Below, one piece after another: positions 14,917 to 24,539 of a stretch of 44,216 nt of DNA. The notes beneath the pieces were generated by a model, which was not told the origin of the DNA, did no database searches, and saw only the letters and a list, made by a program, of their open reading frames with translations. The stretch is taken from positions 45,130 to 89,345 of the forward strand of contig CADEEV010000017.1 in the NCBI GenBank assembly GCA_902826455.1. The letters run 5' to 3'. How positions within the stretch are numbered: position 1 is the first letter of the stretch; the number at the start of each line of letters is the position of its first letter. The translations under genes were made by a program, and so were the position numbers. The DNA comes from an uncultured Acidobacteriota bacterium (GTDB lineage: Bacteria > Acidobacteriota > Vicinamibacteria > Fen-336).

Positions 14917-17723
14917 GCGGGCACGCCCTTGAGGGCGGCCCGCAGATAGCGGGCCGTGTGGCTCTTCCGGGACCGGGCCACGGCCTCGGGCGTGCCCTGA
15001 GCGACGATGCGCCCGCCGCTCGCGCCGGCCTCGGGTCCCAGGTCGATGACGTGGTCGGCGCTCTTCACCACGTCGAGATTGTGCTCGATCACGACGACCG
15101 TGTTGCCGGCGTCCACGAGCCGTCCGAGAACCTTGAGCAGCTTGCCCACGTCGTCGAAGTGCAGGCCGGTCGTCGGTTCGTCGAGGATGTAGAGCGTGCG
15201 GCCGGTCTCCCGGCGCGCCAGCTCCCGTGCGAGCTTGACGCGTTGGGCCTCGCCCCCGGACAGCGTGGCGGCGCTCTGTCCGAGGCGCAGGTACCCGAGT
15301 CCCACGTCCATGAGTGTCAGCAGGAGCCGGTTGAGACGCGGATGGGAGCGCAGCAGGCCCTGGGCCTCGGCCACGGTCATGTCGAGCAGGTCGGCCACGT
15401 TCCGGCCGTTGTACAGGATCTCGAGGGTTTCGCGGTTGTAGCGCCGGCCCTGGCAGGTCTCGCACGTAACGTACACGTCGGGGAGGAAATGCATCTCGAT
15501 CCGCCGCACGCCGTCGCCCTGGCAGGTCTCGCAGCGGCCGCCCTTCACGTTGAAGGAGAAGCGGCCGGGCTTGTAGCCGCGAGCCCGGGCCTCGGGCGTG
15601 AGGCTCATCAGCTCGCGGATGAAGGCGAAGGCGCCCGTGTAGGTGGCCGGGTTGCTGCGCGGCGTCCTGCCGATCGGGCTCTGGTCGATCGCGATCACCT
15701 TGTCGATCGCCTCTGTCCCGAGCACGTCCCGATGCCGCCCGGGCTCCGCGCCCGCTCCGGACAGGCGCCGGGCCAGGACGCGGTACAGGATCTCCACGAC
15801 CAGTGTCGACTTGCCGGAGCCCGAAACCCCGGTGACGGCGGTCAGCACGCCGAGGGGGAACGCGACGTCGAGGTCGCGCAGGTTGTTCTCCCGGGCGCCT
15901 TCGACGCGCAGCTCGCCCGTCGCCGTGCGCCGGGCCCGAGGCACGGGGATCTCCAGCTCGTGGCGAAGGTAGCGGCCCGTGAGACTGCCATTGAGGGACG
16001 CCGGGGGTCCCTCGTACATGAGGCGTCCGCCCTCGAGCCCCGCGCCCTCCCCGAGATCCACGATCCAGTCGGCGGCGCGGATCGTCTCCGGTTCGTGTTC
16101 GACGACGACCACGGTGTTGCCGCGATCGCGGATCTCCCGGAGCGTGTCGAGGAGGCGTTCGTTGTCCCGCGGGTGGAGACCCGCGGAGGGCTCGTCGAGC
16201 ACGTACAGGATGCCCTGCATGCGTGCGCCGATCTGCGTCGCGAGACGGACGCGGTGCGCCTCGCCGGCCGAGAGCGTCGTCGTCGGCCGGTGCAGGCTCA
16301 GATAGCACAAGCCGACCGCCTCGAGGAACTGGAGTCGTCCCAGGATCTCGTGGAGCAGGCGCTCGGCCACCGGCGTTTCGCGTTCGCTCCACTGGAGAGC
16401 CGCGAGCGCCTCGCGGAGCTCGCTCACGGCCATGCGGGCGTAGTCGGCGATGCCCCGGCCGGCGAGGAGCACGGCCCGGCTCTCCCGTCGCAGGCGGGCG
16501 CCTTCGCACTCGGGGCAGCGCTCGACCGAGAGGTAGGGCCGCAGGTCCTCGAAGGCCTCGCCGCCTTCGCGCGCCTCCCCGCCCTCGAGATCGTCACGCT
16601 CGAGGCGCACGAGGGCCTCGACCTTCCGGCGCACGTATTCCAGGACTCCCGGGAACGAGCCTTCTCCCTCGAGAAGGATGCGCCGTGCCTTGCGGGACAG
16701 ATCCTGGACGGGGGTCTCGAGCGAGAAGGAGTGCTTCCGCGCCAGGTCCTCGAGCGCCTCCCGGACGAGCCGGGCACCGTGGCGATGCCACGGTTGCACG
16801 GCGCCATCGGCGAGGCTCTTGGTCTCGTCGGGGATCACCTTCTTCGGATCGACGGCCCAGCGCACGCCGAGGCCCTCGCATTCCGAGCAGGCCCCGACCG
16901 GGCTGTTGAACGAAAAGGCCCTGGGCGACAGCTCGGGCAGCGACACGTCGCAGCGCGGGCACGCGAAGCGCCGCGACAGCAGCATCTCCTCGTCCCCTTC
17001 GAACGAGAGCAGAACGGTGTCCGCGGCGAGGATGAACGAGCGCTCGAGCGCCACGAGCAGACGCTTCTCCGAGCCCGGCTTGAGGGCGAAGCGATCGAGC
17101 AGGATCTCGACCCTGTGGTTGCGCCGGGGGTCGAGCGTCAGGGGGGCGTCGAGGCGCACCAGCCGCCCGTCGACCCGGGCGCGCGTGAAGCCCTGCTCGG
17201 CCAGCCCACGCAGCTCCTTCCGGAAGGCTCCCTGCCGGCCTCTCACCACCGGGGCCAGGATCCCGACCAGGCTGCCTTCCCTCGTGGCGAACAGTCGCTC
17301 GGCGATCTTCTCCGCGGGCAGCGCAGCGATCGGCGTCTGACAGCGCGGGCAATGCGGCTGGCCCAGGGCGGCAAACAGGACGCGCAGGTGGTCGTAGATC
17401 TCGGTGACCGTGCCCACGGTCGATCGCGGGTGACTCGCGGTCGTACGCTGCTCGATGGCGATGGCCGGGGACAGGCCCGTGACCGACTCGACGTCCGGCT
17501 TCTCCATCTGGTCGAGGAACTGCCGGGCGTAGGGCGAGAGGCTCTCCACGTAGCGCCGCTGGCCCTCCGCGTAGAGGGTGTCGAAGGCGAGACTCGACTT
17601 CCCGGAGCCGGACGGGCCCGTGATCACGACCAGCCGGTTGCGCGGCAGGTCGCAGTCGACGCCCTTCAGGTTGTGGACCCGGGCCCCCCGGATCGCAATC
17701 GGTTCGTCCCCTGCAGCACTCAT
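14913..17723 (-). CDS. uvrA: Excinuclease ABC subunit A
   Basis: UvrA is the damage-recognition ATPase of nucleotide excision repair. The 936-residue protein has both ABC modules: Walker [10 protein letters not shown] (36-43) and [10 protein letters not shown] in the second half. Zinc-finger cysteines appear as [11 protein letters not shown] with CSECEGLG, and CETCQGDG with [10 protein letters not shown]. Signature loops LSAGEAHRV and [12 protein letters not shown] and the [11 protein letters not shown] and [11 protein letters not shown] Walker B regions are intact. I chose the ATG at 17723, because the farther TTG at 17753 lies inside a probable extended -10 element. uvrB is not in this window. 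Confidence 0.97.
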   Translation of the reverse strand: MSAAGDEPIAIRGARVHNLKGVDCDLPRNRLVVITGPSGSGKSSLAFDTLYAEGQRRYVESLSPYARQFLDQMEKPDVESVTGLSPAIAIEQRTTASHPRSTVGTVTEIYDHLRVLFAALGQPHCPRCQTPIAALPAEKIAERLFATREGSLVGILAPVVRGRQGAFRKELRGLAEQGFTRARVDGRLVRLDAPLTLDPRRNHRVEILLDRFALKPGSEKRLLVALERSFILAADTVLLSFEGDEEMLLSRRFACPRCDVSLPELSPRAFSFNSPVGACSECEGLGVRWAVDPKKVIPDETKSLADGAVQPWHRHGARLVREALEDLARKHSFSLETPVQDLSRKARRILLEGEGSFPGVLEYVRRKVEALVRLERDDLEGGEAREGGEAFEDLRPYLSVERCPECEGARLRRESRAVLLAGRGIADYARMAVSELREALAALQWSERETPVAERLLHEILGRLQFLEAVGLCYLSLHRPTTTLSAGEAHRVRLATQIGARMQGILYVLDEPSAGLHPRDNERLLDTLREIRDRGNTVVVVEHEPETIRAADWIVDLGEGAGLEGGRLMYEGPPASLNGSLTGRYLRHELEIPVPRARRTATGELRVEGARENNLRDLDVAFPLGVLTAVTGVSGSGKSTLVVEILYRVLARRLSGAGAEPGRHRDVLGTEAIDKVIAIDQSPIGRTPRSNPATYTGAFAFIRELMSLTPEARARGYKPGRFSFNVKGGRCETCQGDGVRRIEMHFLPDVYVTCETCQGRRYNRETLEILYNGRNVADLLDMTVAEAQGLLRSHPRLNRLLLTLMDVGLGYLRLGQSAATLSGGEAQRVKLARELARRETGRTLYILDEPTTGLHFDDVGKLLKVLGRLVDAGNTVVVIEHNLDVVKSADHVIDLGPEAGASGGRIVAQGTPEAVARSRKSHTARYLRAALKGVPA

Positions 17724-17743
17724 CTGGCCGTGACCAAAACCCC

Positions 17744-17752
17744 ATCTTAGCA
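17744..17752 (-). promoter_or_regulatory. Extended -10 promoter for uvrA
   Basis: On the minus strand this reads TGC-TAAGAT, an extended -10 element; transcription would begin near 17737, about 14 nt before the uvrA ATG. No clear -35 is seen. It faces away from the plus-strand promoter at 17806, making a compact divergent promoter region of about 60 bp. Confidence 0.55.
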
Positions 17753-17805
17753 AGCCTCGCGCTCCCCGCGCGATGCGGGTCGTGACACCCGCGCAGAAAC
17801 GTTCG

Positions 17806-17814
17806 TGCTACACT
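17806..17814 (+). promoter_or_regulatory. Extended -10 promoter for the TPR-glmU genes
   Basis: TGC-TACACT, matching the TGnTAnnnT pattern seen at several other places here. A GTGACA at 17782-17787 is 21 bp from the -10, too far for a normal -35. The leader to the ATG at 17874 would be about 53 nt. Confidence 0.5.
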
Positions 17815-17873
17815 TTTCGGCTCTGTTGCTAGTGGTTGGCATCCCTCTTCGTCGAGGAGGCTCAGGAAGACCC

Positions 17874-18395
17874 ATGGCCAAGAAGCCCGCCCCCGCCGTC
17901 GACCGGCGCTCCGCACAGGCCCTCGAGCTCTTCGAGAAGGCCCTGAGGGCGCTGGGGAAGAAGGACCTCGAGCGCGCCGGGACGCTGCTCGACGAGCTGC
18001 TCGAGGGATATCCCGACGAGCGCGACATCCTGGAGCGGGCTCGTGCCTACCGGGCGGTCGTCGAGCGTCACGCCGGCAAGAAGGCCGCGTTCCGCCCGAA
18101 GTCGTTCGAGGAGCTCCTGAACTACGGGGTCTTCCTCCACAACAAGGGCGAGTTCGAGGAGGCCCTCCGCTTCCTGACGCAGGCGGCGGAGATCCACCCC
18201 CGCAACGAGAACGTCCTGTACTGCCTCGCGGCGGCCTCGGCGCGGGCCGGCGAGACGCCGGCAGCCGTGAAGGCCCTGCGGTCCGCGATCGGCGTGAACC
18301 CGGCCAACCGGGCCCAGGCCCGCAGCGACTCGGACTTCGATCCGATCCGCGAAGACGAGGAGTTCGCGGCGCTCGTGACGCCCCAGGCCTCGTGA
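17874..18395 (+). CDS. TPR-repeat protein, cytoplasmic
   Basis: A 173-residue protein with no signal peptide. The basic start (AKKPAPAVDRRSAQALELFE) leads into helical repeats: a degenerate one at about 15-50 and clear TPR-like ones at about 85-140 (LLNYGVFLHNKGEFEEALRF, NVLYCLAAASARAGETPAAV). The C-terminus resembles the ending found in other TPR proteins, SDFDPIREDEEF. The ATG at 17874 follows CAGGAAGA. The stop overlaps the GTG of glmU (GTGA). Function unknown. Confidence 0.8.
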   Translation: MAKKPAPAVDRRSAQALELFEKALRALGKKDLERAGTLLDELLEGYPDERDILERARAYRAVVERHAGKKAAFRPKSFEELLNYGVFLHNKGEFEEALRFLTQAAEIHPRNENVLYCLAAASARAGETPAAVKALRSAIGVNPANRAQARSDSDFDPIREDEEFAALVTPQAS

Positions 18396-19789
18396 GCCTC
18401 GACGGCCGCCCCGTGCAGGCGGTGCTGCTCGCCGCCGGACGCGGCACGCGGCTCAAGAGCCCGCTCGCCAAGGTCCTGCACCGGGCCCAAGGCGTGCCGC
18501 TCCTGGAGCACACGCTTCGGGCCGTCGCGGGTGCCCAGCCGATCACGATCGTGATCGGCCACGGGGCGGAGGCGGTCGAGGCGGCCTTCGCCGGGCGTGG
18601 CCGCTTCGTGCGCCAGGACCCGCCGCGTGGCACCGGGCACGCCGTCATGGTCGCCCGCGAGGCCTTCGCCGCGAATGCCGACCGCGCCCTCCTCGTGGTC
18701 AACGGCGACCTGCCGCTGCTGCGTGACCGCACCGTCGAGGCCCTGATCGCGGCTCACGAGGCCTCGGGTGCCGCCGCCACGCTGCTCACGGCGGAGCTGC
18801 CCGACGCCGGCTCCTATGGTCGCGTGCTGCGCGGCGAGGGCGATTCGGTCCGGGCGATCGTCGAGGCCCGGGACGCGTCGCCCGAGGAGCGCGCGATCCG
18901 GGAGTGGAACGTCGGCGTGTATGCGTTCCGCGTCGCCCCCCTGCTCCGGGCGCTCGACCAGCTGACGCCGCAGAACGCCCAGGGCGAGTACTACCTCACC
19001 GACGTGATCGCTCACCTGGTCGCGGATGGCGAGGGCGTGGGAGCCTGCCGCGTCGACGATGCCCGGGAGGCTCTTGGCGTCAACACGCTCCAGGAGCTCG
19101 CGATCGCGAGCCGGCTACTCGTCGAGCGGCGCCTCGGGGAGCTGATGAACGCTGGGGTCGTCGTCGAGGATCCAGCCAGCACGTTCGTGGGCGTCGACGT
19201 CCGCGTCGAGCCGGGCGCGGTCCTGCGCCCGGGCACGCACCTCGAAGGCCGCACCTCGATCGCGGGCGGCGCGACGATCGGGCCGTTCGCGCGGCTCCAG
19301 GACGCGGTGATCGGGGCCGACACGGTGGTCCTCGACCACTGCCTGCTGCGCGAGTGCGTGGTCGGATCCGGCGTGAGCATCGGGCCCTTCGCCCACGTCC
19401 GGCCGGAGACCCGGATCGAGGACACGGCGAAGGTCGGGAACTTCGTCGAGCTCAAGAAGACCCGCCTCGGCCGGGGGGCCAAGGCGCCGCACCTGAGCTA
19501 CCTCGGCGACGCCACGATCGGGGACGCCGCCAACATCGGCGCCGGCACGATCACGTGCAACTACGACGGCACCCGCAAGCACCCCACGCGGATCGGCGCC
19601 GGCGCGTTCGTGGGCAGCAACTCGACGCTGGTGGCGCCCGTCTCCATCGGCGACGGCGCCTACGTCGCGGCCGCCAGCGCCATCACCGAGGACGTCCCCG
19701 CGGACGCCCTGGCGCTCGGTCGGTCCCGTCAGACGACCAAGGCGGGCTGGGCCAGGAAGCGGCGGGACACGAAGGCCAAGGGTTCCTAG
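18392..19789 (+). CDS. glmU: Bifunctional UDP-GlcNAc pyrophosphorylase / GlcN-1-P acetyltransferase
   Basis: GlmU makes UDP-GlcNAc for peptidoglycan and lipid A. The N-terminal uridylyltransferase (about 1-230) has LLAAGRGTRLKS followed by LAKVLH, where the usual Pro before KVLH is Ala; NGDLPLLRD and the GEYYLTDVI motif follow. The C-terminal left-handed beta helix (about 250-450) has hexapeptide repeats and the acetyltransferase segment GAGTITCNYDG. The length of 465 is typical. The start GTG overlaps the TPR gene stop, and glmS follows 43 bp downstream, so adjacent steps of the same pathway are paired. Confidence 0.97.
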   Translation: MSLDGRPVQAVLLAAGRGTRLKSPLAKVLHRAQGVPLLEHTLRAVAGAQPITIVIGHGAEAVEAAFAGRGRFVRQDPPRGTGHAVMVAREAFAANADRALLVVNGDLPLLRDRTVEALIAAHEASGAAATLLTAELPDAGSYGRVLRGEGDSVRAIVEARDASPEERAIREWNVGVYAFRVAPLLRALDQLTPQNAQGEYYLTDVIAHLVADGEGVGACRVDDAREALGVNTLQELAIASRLLVERRLGELMNAGVVVEDPASTFVGVDVRVEPGAVLRPGTHLEGRTSIAGGATIGPFARLQDAVIGADTVVLDHCLLRECVVGSGVSIGPFAHVRPETRIEDTAKVGNFVELKKTRLGRGAKAPHLSYLGDATIGDAANIGAGTITCNYDGTRKHPTRIGAGAFVGSNSTLVAPVSIGDGAYVAAASAITEDVPADALALGRSRQTTKAGWARKRRDTKAKGS

Positions 19790-19817
19790 CTGGCGCTCAC
19801 GCTCGGGCGCCCTCCCT

Positions 19818-19826
19818 TGGTAGGCT
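19818..19826 (+). promoter_or_regulatory. Candidate extended -10 immediately before glmS
   Basis: TGG-TAGGCT ends only 6 nt before the glmS ATG at 19833, and the gap has no Shine-Dalgarno. If active it would give a leaderless or nearly leaderless glmS mRNA. A -35 match is not visible, and the box is GC-rich, so confidence is limited. Confidence 0.35.
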
Positions 19827-19832
19827 GACGCG

Positions 19833-21671
19833 ATGTGCGGCATCGTCGGCTACGTCGGCTCCCGTGATGCCGTCGGGGTGATCCTCGACGGCCTCAAGCG
19901 CCTCGAGTATCGCGGCTACGATTCGGCCGGGATCGCGGTCGTGTCCAGTGGCGGCCTTCAGCGGCGCCGCTCGGAGGGCAAGCTGCAGAACCTGGTGCGC
20001 AGCCTGGCGGCCGAGCCGCTCTCCGGCGCGTTCGGGCTCGGCCACACGCGCTGGGCTACCCATGGCCGTCCCAGCGAGGAGAACGCCCATCCCCACCAGG
20101 ATTGCACCGGGCGGCTGGTCGTGGTGCACAACGGAATCATCGAGAACTACCTGGCGCTCAAGGCCCGCCTCGAAGGTGCCGGCCATCGGTTCGTGACGCA
20201 GACCGACACCGAGGTCGTGGCACATCTCGTCGAGTCGCTCTACGCGGGCTCTCTGGAGGAGGCCGTTCGGCGCGCCGTCGGCGAGCTCGAGGGAATCTAC
20301 GCGCTGGTGCTCATGCACGAGAGCGAGCCGCAGACCCTCGTCGCGGCGCGCGTGGGCCCGCCCCTGGTCGTGGGCCTCGCGGAGGGCGAGCACTTCCTCG
20401 CCTCCGACGTGGCGGCGCTCCTGCCCTACACCCGCGACTTCGTCTTCCTCGACGACGGCGACATCGTCACGGTGACGCCCGGCGCGATGCGGCTCGTGAA
20501 CGCCGCCGGCGAGCCGGTCGTGCGGCAGGCGCAGCGCATCCTCTGGGATCCGATCCAGGCCGAGAAGGGTGGCTACCGCCACTTCATGCTGAAGGAGATC
20601 CACGAACAGCCCCAGGCCGTTCGGGACACCCTCTTCGGGCGCATGGGGCTCGAGGAGGGCGAGGTCCACATCGAGGAGCTCGCGGGCGCCGCGGCGAGCC
20701 TCGCCGAGGCGAAGCGGGTGGTGCTCATCGCCTGCGGGACGAGCTGGCACGCGGCCCTGGTCGGCAAGTTCCTGATCGAGCAGATCGCCGGCCTTCCGGC
20801 GGAGGTCGACTACGGAAGCGAGTTCCGGTACCGCACGCCGATCGTCGATGCCTCCACGTTGGCCGTCGCCATCAGCCAGAGCGGAGAGACCGCCGACACC
20901 CTGGCGGCGTTTCGCGAAGCGAAGCGCCTCGGAGCGTCGGGCGTCGCGATCTGCAACGTGCAGGGTTCGATGCTGACCCGCGAAGCGGCCGGCACGCTCC
21001 TGACCCACGCCGGTCCGGAGATCGGCGTCGCGTCCACGAAAGCCTTCACATCGCAACTCGTTGCGCTGGCCCTGCTGGCCTTGCATCTCGGCCGCCTGCG
21101 CGGCACGTTGTCGCGGGACGCCTGCCGTCGCCATCTCGAGTCCCTGGCGCGGCTCCCGCATCTGATGGAGCAGGCCCTGGCGGCGCCCGGACCGATCGAG
21201 GAGCTCGCCAAGGCGGCGGTGAAGGCGAGCGACTTCCTGTACCTGGGCCGCGGCATCCACTATCCCATCGCCCTCGAGGGCGCCCTGAAACTGAAGGAGA
21301 TCTCCTACATCCACGCCGAGGGCTATCCCGCAGGCGAGATGAAGCACGGGCCCATCGCCCTGATCGACGAGCGGATGGGCATCGTCGCTCTCTGCCCGCG
21401 CGGTCGCGTGTACGAGAAGATGCTGTCGAACGTCCAGGAGGTGAAGGCGCGTGGCGGCCGCGTCATCGCCGTCGCGACCGCGGGAGACTCCGAGATCCGG
21501 CGCATCCTCGACGCCGCAGACACGCTGCTCGAGGTGCCGGCCCTCGACGAACTGTGGTCGCCGCTGCTGTTCGTGCTCCCGCTCCAGCTCCTGGCCTACT
21601 ACACGGCCGTGCGCGCCGGGCGCGACGTCGACCAGCCGCGCAACCTGGCCAAGTCGGTGACCGTCGAGTGA
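19833..21671 (+). CDS. glmS: Glutamine-fructose-6-phosphate aminotransferase (isomerizing)
   Basis: GlmS makes glucosamine-6-phosphate, the entry to amino sugars. In the 612-residue protein, Cys2 of MCGIVGYVG is the glutaminase nucleophile, with YRGYDSAGIA and GHTRWATHG. Two SIS domains follow (ACGTSWHA, SQSGETADT, THAGPEIGVASTKAFT). It ends in the typical DQPRNLAKSVTVE. No glmS ribozyme-like leader fits in the 43-bp gap to glmU. The stop overlaps the helicase start (GTGA). Confidence 0.98.
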   Translation: MCGIVGYVGSRDAVGVILDGLKRLEYRGYDSAGIAVVSSGGLQRRRSEGKLQNLVRSLAAEPLSGAFGLGHTRWATHGRPSEENAHPHQDCTGRLVVVHNGIIENYLALKARLEGAGHRFVTQTDTEVVAHLVESLYAGSLEEAVRRAVGELEGIYALVLMHESEPQTLVAARVGPPLVVGLAEGEHFLASDVAALLPYTRDFVFLDDGDIVTVTPGAMRLVNAAGEPVVRQAQRILWDPIQAEKGGYRHFMLKEIHEQPQAVRDTLFGRMGLEEGEVHIEELAGAAASLAEAKRVVLIACGTSWHAALVGKFLIEQIAGLPAEVDYGSEFRYRTPIVDASTLAVAISQSGETADTLAAFREAKRLGASGVAICNVQGSMLTREAAGTLLTHAGPEIGVASTKAFTSQLVALALLALHLGRLRGTLSRDACRRHLESLARLPHLMEQALAAPGPIEELAKAAVKASDFLYLGRGIHYPIALEGALKLKEISYIHAEGYPAGEMKHGPIALIDERMGIVALCPRGRVYEKMLSNVQEVKARGGRVIAVATAGDSEIRRILDAADTLLEVPALDELWSPLLFVLPLQLLAYYTAVRAGRDVDQPRNLAKSVTVE

Positions 21672-23848
21672 GCGAAGCCGTGACGTCGCCCCTCCTCGCC
21701 GGCCTCAACGAGCAGCAGCGCGAAGCGGTGCTCGCGACGGAGGGGCCGGTCCTGATCCTGGCCGGCGCCGGCAGCGGGAAGACACGCGTCATCGTCCACC
21801 GCATCGCGCACCTGGTCCTGGAGAAGGGCGTTCCGCCCGAAGCGATCCTGGCGGTCACCTTCACCAACAAGGCCGCGGGCGAGATGAAGGAGCGCGTCGA
21901 GTCGCTGCTCGGGGGCTCGACGCGAGCGATCGTGTCGACGTTCCACAGCCTGTGCGTGCGGATCCTGCGACGCGACGCGGCCCGTGCCGGCCTGCCCGGC
22001 GATTTCGTGATCTACGACGACGACGACCAGCTGGTCGCCGTTCGCGACGCCTTGAAGGCTCTCGACCTCTCGGAGAAGCTGCACCCGCCGCGTCGCATCC
22101 TCTCGCGCATCTCGGCGCGCAAGAACGCCGGCCGGGAGGCGGACTCGGGCGACGAGGACTCCTTCGCCGGCGCCACGTTCGCGCGGATCGCCGCGCGTTA
22201 TCGCGAGGCGCTCGAGCTCGCCCATGCCCTCGACTTCGACGACCTGCTGCTGAGGACCGTGGCACTGCTGTCCCAGGACGAGATGGTCCGCGAGAGCTAC
22301 AGGCGACGCTTTCGCTACCTGCTCGTGGACGAGTACCAGGATACGAACCGGACCCAGTACGAGCTGGTGCGGCTGCTGGCCGGCGAGGCCGGCAACGTCA
22401 CGGTCGTGGGGGACGAGGACCAGGCCATCTATTCCTGGCGCGGCGCCGACATCCGCAACATCCTGGACTTCGAGCGTGATTTCCCCGGGGCGCGCATCCT
22501 GCACCTCGAGGACAACTATCGCTCCAGCCAGCGCATTCTCGACGCCGCCGCGGGCCTCGTGGCCCACAACGCGAAGCGCAAGGGGAAGACCTTGCGCGCG
22601 GTACGGGCCTCCGGAGAGCTGGTGCGTCTGCATGCCGCGAGCGATGAGTTCGAGGAGGCGGTCTGGGTCGTCGAGCGCATCGCCGGAGCCCGCTCGACCC
22701 GGAGCGCCGTGCTGTTCCGGATGAACGCCCAGAGCCGACTGCTCGAGGAAGCCCTGCTGCGCCTGCGCATCCCGTACGTCGTCGTGGGCGGCGTCGGCTT
22801 CTACGAGCGCAAGGAGGTGCGTGACCTGCTCGCCTACCTCCGCCTGGTGCAGAACCCGGGCGACGGCGTCGCGCTGCGTCGCGTGCTGAACGTCCCACCG
22901 CGCGGCATCGGGGACAAGACGGTGGCCGAGCTCGAGCGCGTGGGCCGCGAGCGTGGCCTCTCGCTCTACGGCGCCCTCGGAGAGTGCATCGACGACGCGC
23001 TGCTACCCGCGCGGGCAACGCAACCCCTCGCGCGCTTCCGCGAGGCCCTCGAGACGCTGCGCGCCGAAGCCCCTTCGCTTCCGGTGAAGGCCCTGCTCGA
23101 GCGCACCCTCGCCGTCTCGGGCTATGCCGCGGCCCTCGCGAGCGACGACTCTCGCGAGAGCCAGGACCGCCTCGACAACCTGGCCGAGCTGCTCTCCGCC
23201 GCCGCCGACTACGACGGCCGGGAAGAGTCCCCGACGCTGTCCGGTTTCCTGGACCGCGTGAGCCTGCTCTCCGACGTGGACAAGGCGAAGGACGGCGCGC
23301 CGGTGATCCTGATGACGCTCCACTCGGCGAAGGGCCTTGAGTTCGACAACGTGTTCCTCATCGGCCTCGAGGAAGGGCTTGTGCCCCACGCCCGCAGCCT
23401 GACGAACGAGGACGGCGTCGAGGAAGAGCGGCGCCTGTGCTACGTGGGCATGACGCGGGCCAGGGAACGCCTGCATCTGACGTGGGCTCGTAGTCGCCAG
23501 GTCTTCGGCCAACGGCGCGTTTCCGAAGCGTCGCGATTCCTCGCGGAGATCCCCCGAGCCGGCCTCGAGGTGACCGGAGCCCCGAGGCCCCAGGAGAGCC
23601 TCACGCGACCGCGCGGTGACGCCTGGCGCGATCGACCCGCGTCACGCGCTGCCTACGTTCCTTCAGCCGCTCCCGCGGGCTCGGACGCTGGCTTGCGGCC
23701 GGGCGCCCGCGTCCGGCACCCGTTGTTCGGCGTCGGCACGGTCTTGCGAAGCGAGGGCTCGGGCGACGACTTGAAGCTCACGGTGTCGTTCGCCGGGATC
23801 GGCGCGAAACGTCTCGTGGCCCGCTACGCGGGCCTCGAGGTGCTCTAG
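21668..23848 (+). CDS. pcrA: ATP-dependent DNA helicase, UvrD/PcrA family
   Basis: A 726-residue SF1A helicase used in repair, replication restart and rolling-circle replication. The Q-motif LNEQQREAV precedes Walker A AGAGSGKT (32-39). The other motifs are VTFTNKAAGEM (Ia), VDEYQDTN (II), GDEDQAIYSWRGA (III) and MTLHSAKGLEFDNVF (V), then YVGMTRARERL (VI). The C-terminal tudor-like tail (HPLFGVGTVLRSEG) favours PcrA over UvrD. The start GTG at 21668 overlaps the glmS stop. It converges on the next minus-strand gene with only 13 bp between stops. Confidence 0.95.
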   Translation: MSEAVTSPLLAGLNEQQREAVLATEGPVLILAGAGSGKTRVIVHRIAHLVLEKGVPPEAILAVTFTNKAAGEMKERVESLLGGSTRAIVSTFHSLCVRILRRDAARAGLPGDFVIYDDDDQLVAVRDALKALDLSEKLHPPRRILSRISARKNAGREADSGDEDSFAGATFARIAARYREALELAHALDFDDLLLRTVALLSQDEMVRESYRRRFRYLLVDEYQDTNRTQYELVRLLAGEAGNVTVVGDEDQAIYSWRGADIRNILDFERDFPGARILHLEDNYRSSQRILDAAAGLVAHNAKRKGKTLRAVRASGELVRLHAASDEFEEAVWVVERIAGARSTRSAVLFRMNAQSRLLEEALLRLRIPYVVVGGVGFYERKEVRDLLAYLRLVQNPGDGVALRRVLNVPPRGIGDKTVAELERVGRERGLSLYGALGECIDDALLPARATQPLARFREALETLRAEAPSLPVKALLERTLAVSGYAAALASDDSRESQDRLDNLAELLSAAADYDGREESPTLSGFLDRVSLLSDVDKAKDGAPVILMTLHSAKGLEFDNVFLIGLEEGLVPHARSLTNEDGVEEERRLCYVGMTRARERLHLTWARSRQVFGQRRVSEASRFLAEIPRAGLEVTGAPRPQESLTRPRGDAWRDRPASRAAYVPSAAPAGSDAGLRPGARVRHPLFGVGTVLRSEGSGDDLKLTVSFAGIGAKRLVARYAGLEVL

Positions 23849-23861
23849 GTCGTCGCCGGCT

Positions 23862-24539
23862 CTACTTCGGGTCGAGCGTCGCGACCACCCAGCGGCCCTG
23901 GGGCTTGCCCGTGGCGCCGGGCGTCATCATCTCGTACTTGCGCAATCCCATGGTGTACGGCTTCGCAGTGCCGTCGATCGTCAGGTTCATGCCGACGGAC
24001 TTCGTGATCATCTCGCCGGTCATGCCCTCGACGTCGTCGACCTGACCCACGGAGAGGATCACGGCGCGCTTCTCCTTGTCGACGGCGGCTTTCGCGTCGA
24101 CGAGCTGTTTCTTGAGCTCGCGCTCCTTCTCGGTGAACGCCTTCCAGTCGTCGCCGTACTTCTTGAGGCTCGCCGGGATCGCAGCGTCCTTCTTGATCAG
24201 GTCGCGGACCTGATCGACCTCCTTGGGATGGTCGAGGAAGTAGGTGTTGTAGGCCTTCTTGTTGTCGGCGATGGCCGCCTCCGTGTCCGCGAACTTCTTC
24301 ACGAGGTTCGGGAGCTCCGCGGGAACGCGCTTCTCCTCGCCGGGGTCCGTGATCGCCCAGGACTGGACCTTCTTGTCGAACTTCACGGCGGCGAAGCTCG
24401 CGAGGGTCTGGTCGTCGCCCTGGTTGACGGCGGCGAAGTACTGGTCCACCACCTTCTGCTCGGGGTGGCCGCAGGCGACACCGGCCGCGATCGCGACCGT
24501 AGCGAGAACGCCCCGAAGGGCCGCTTTGCTTTGCATCAT
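23862..24539 (-). CDS. Hypothetical lipoprotein
   Basis: A 225-residue protein with a lipobox (AGVACG, Cys about residue 23) after a hydrophobic leader, so probably membrane-anchored. The mature start, [19 protein letters not shown], resembles the beginning of NTF2-like or DUF4878-type lipoproteins. A lysine- and glutamate-rich coiled-coil-like region (about 95-150) follows, ending in a beta-rich piece with [10 protein letters not shown]. Function unknown. The ATG overlaps the gyrA stop (ATGA), so it is the last gene of the dnaA-gyrA run. Confidence 0.72.
   Translation of the reverse strand: MMQSKAALRGVLATVAIAAGVACGHPEQKVVDQYFAAVNQGDDQTLASFAAVKFDKKVQSWAITDPGEEKRVPAELPNLVKKFADTEAAIADNKKAYNTYFLDHPKEVDQVRDLIKKDAAIPASLKKYGDDWKAFTEKERELKKQLVDAKAAVDKEKRAVILSVGQVDDVEGMTGEMITKSVGMNLTIDGTAKPYTMGLRKYEMMTPGATGKPQGRWVVATLDPK

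Noticed and set aside
14958-17750. A 930-codon plus-strand open frame opposite uvrA
   Set aside because: It mirrors uvrA codon usage and has no recognisable domain.
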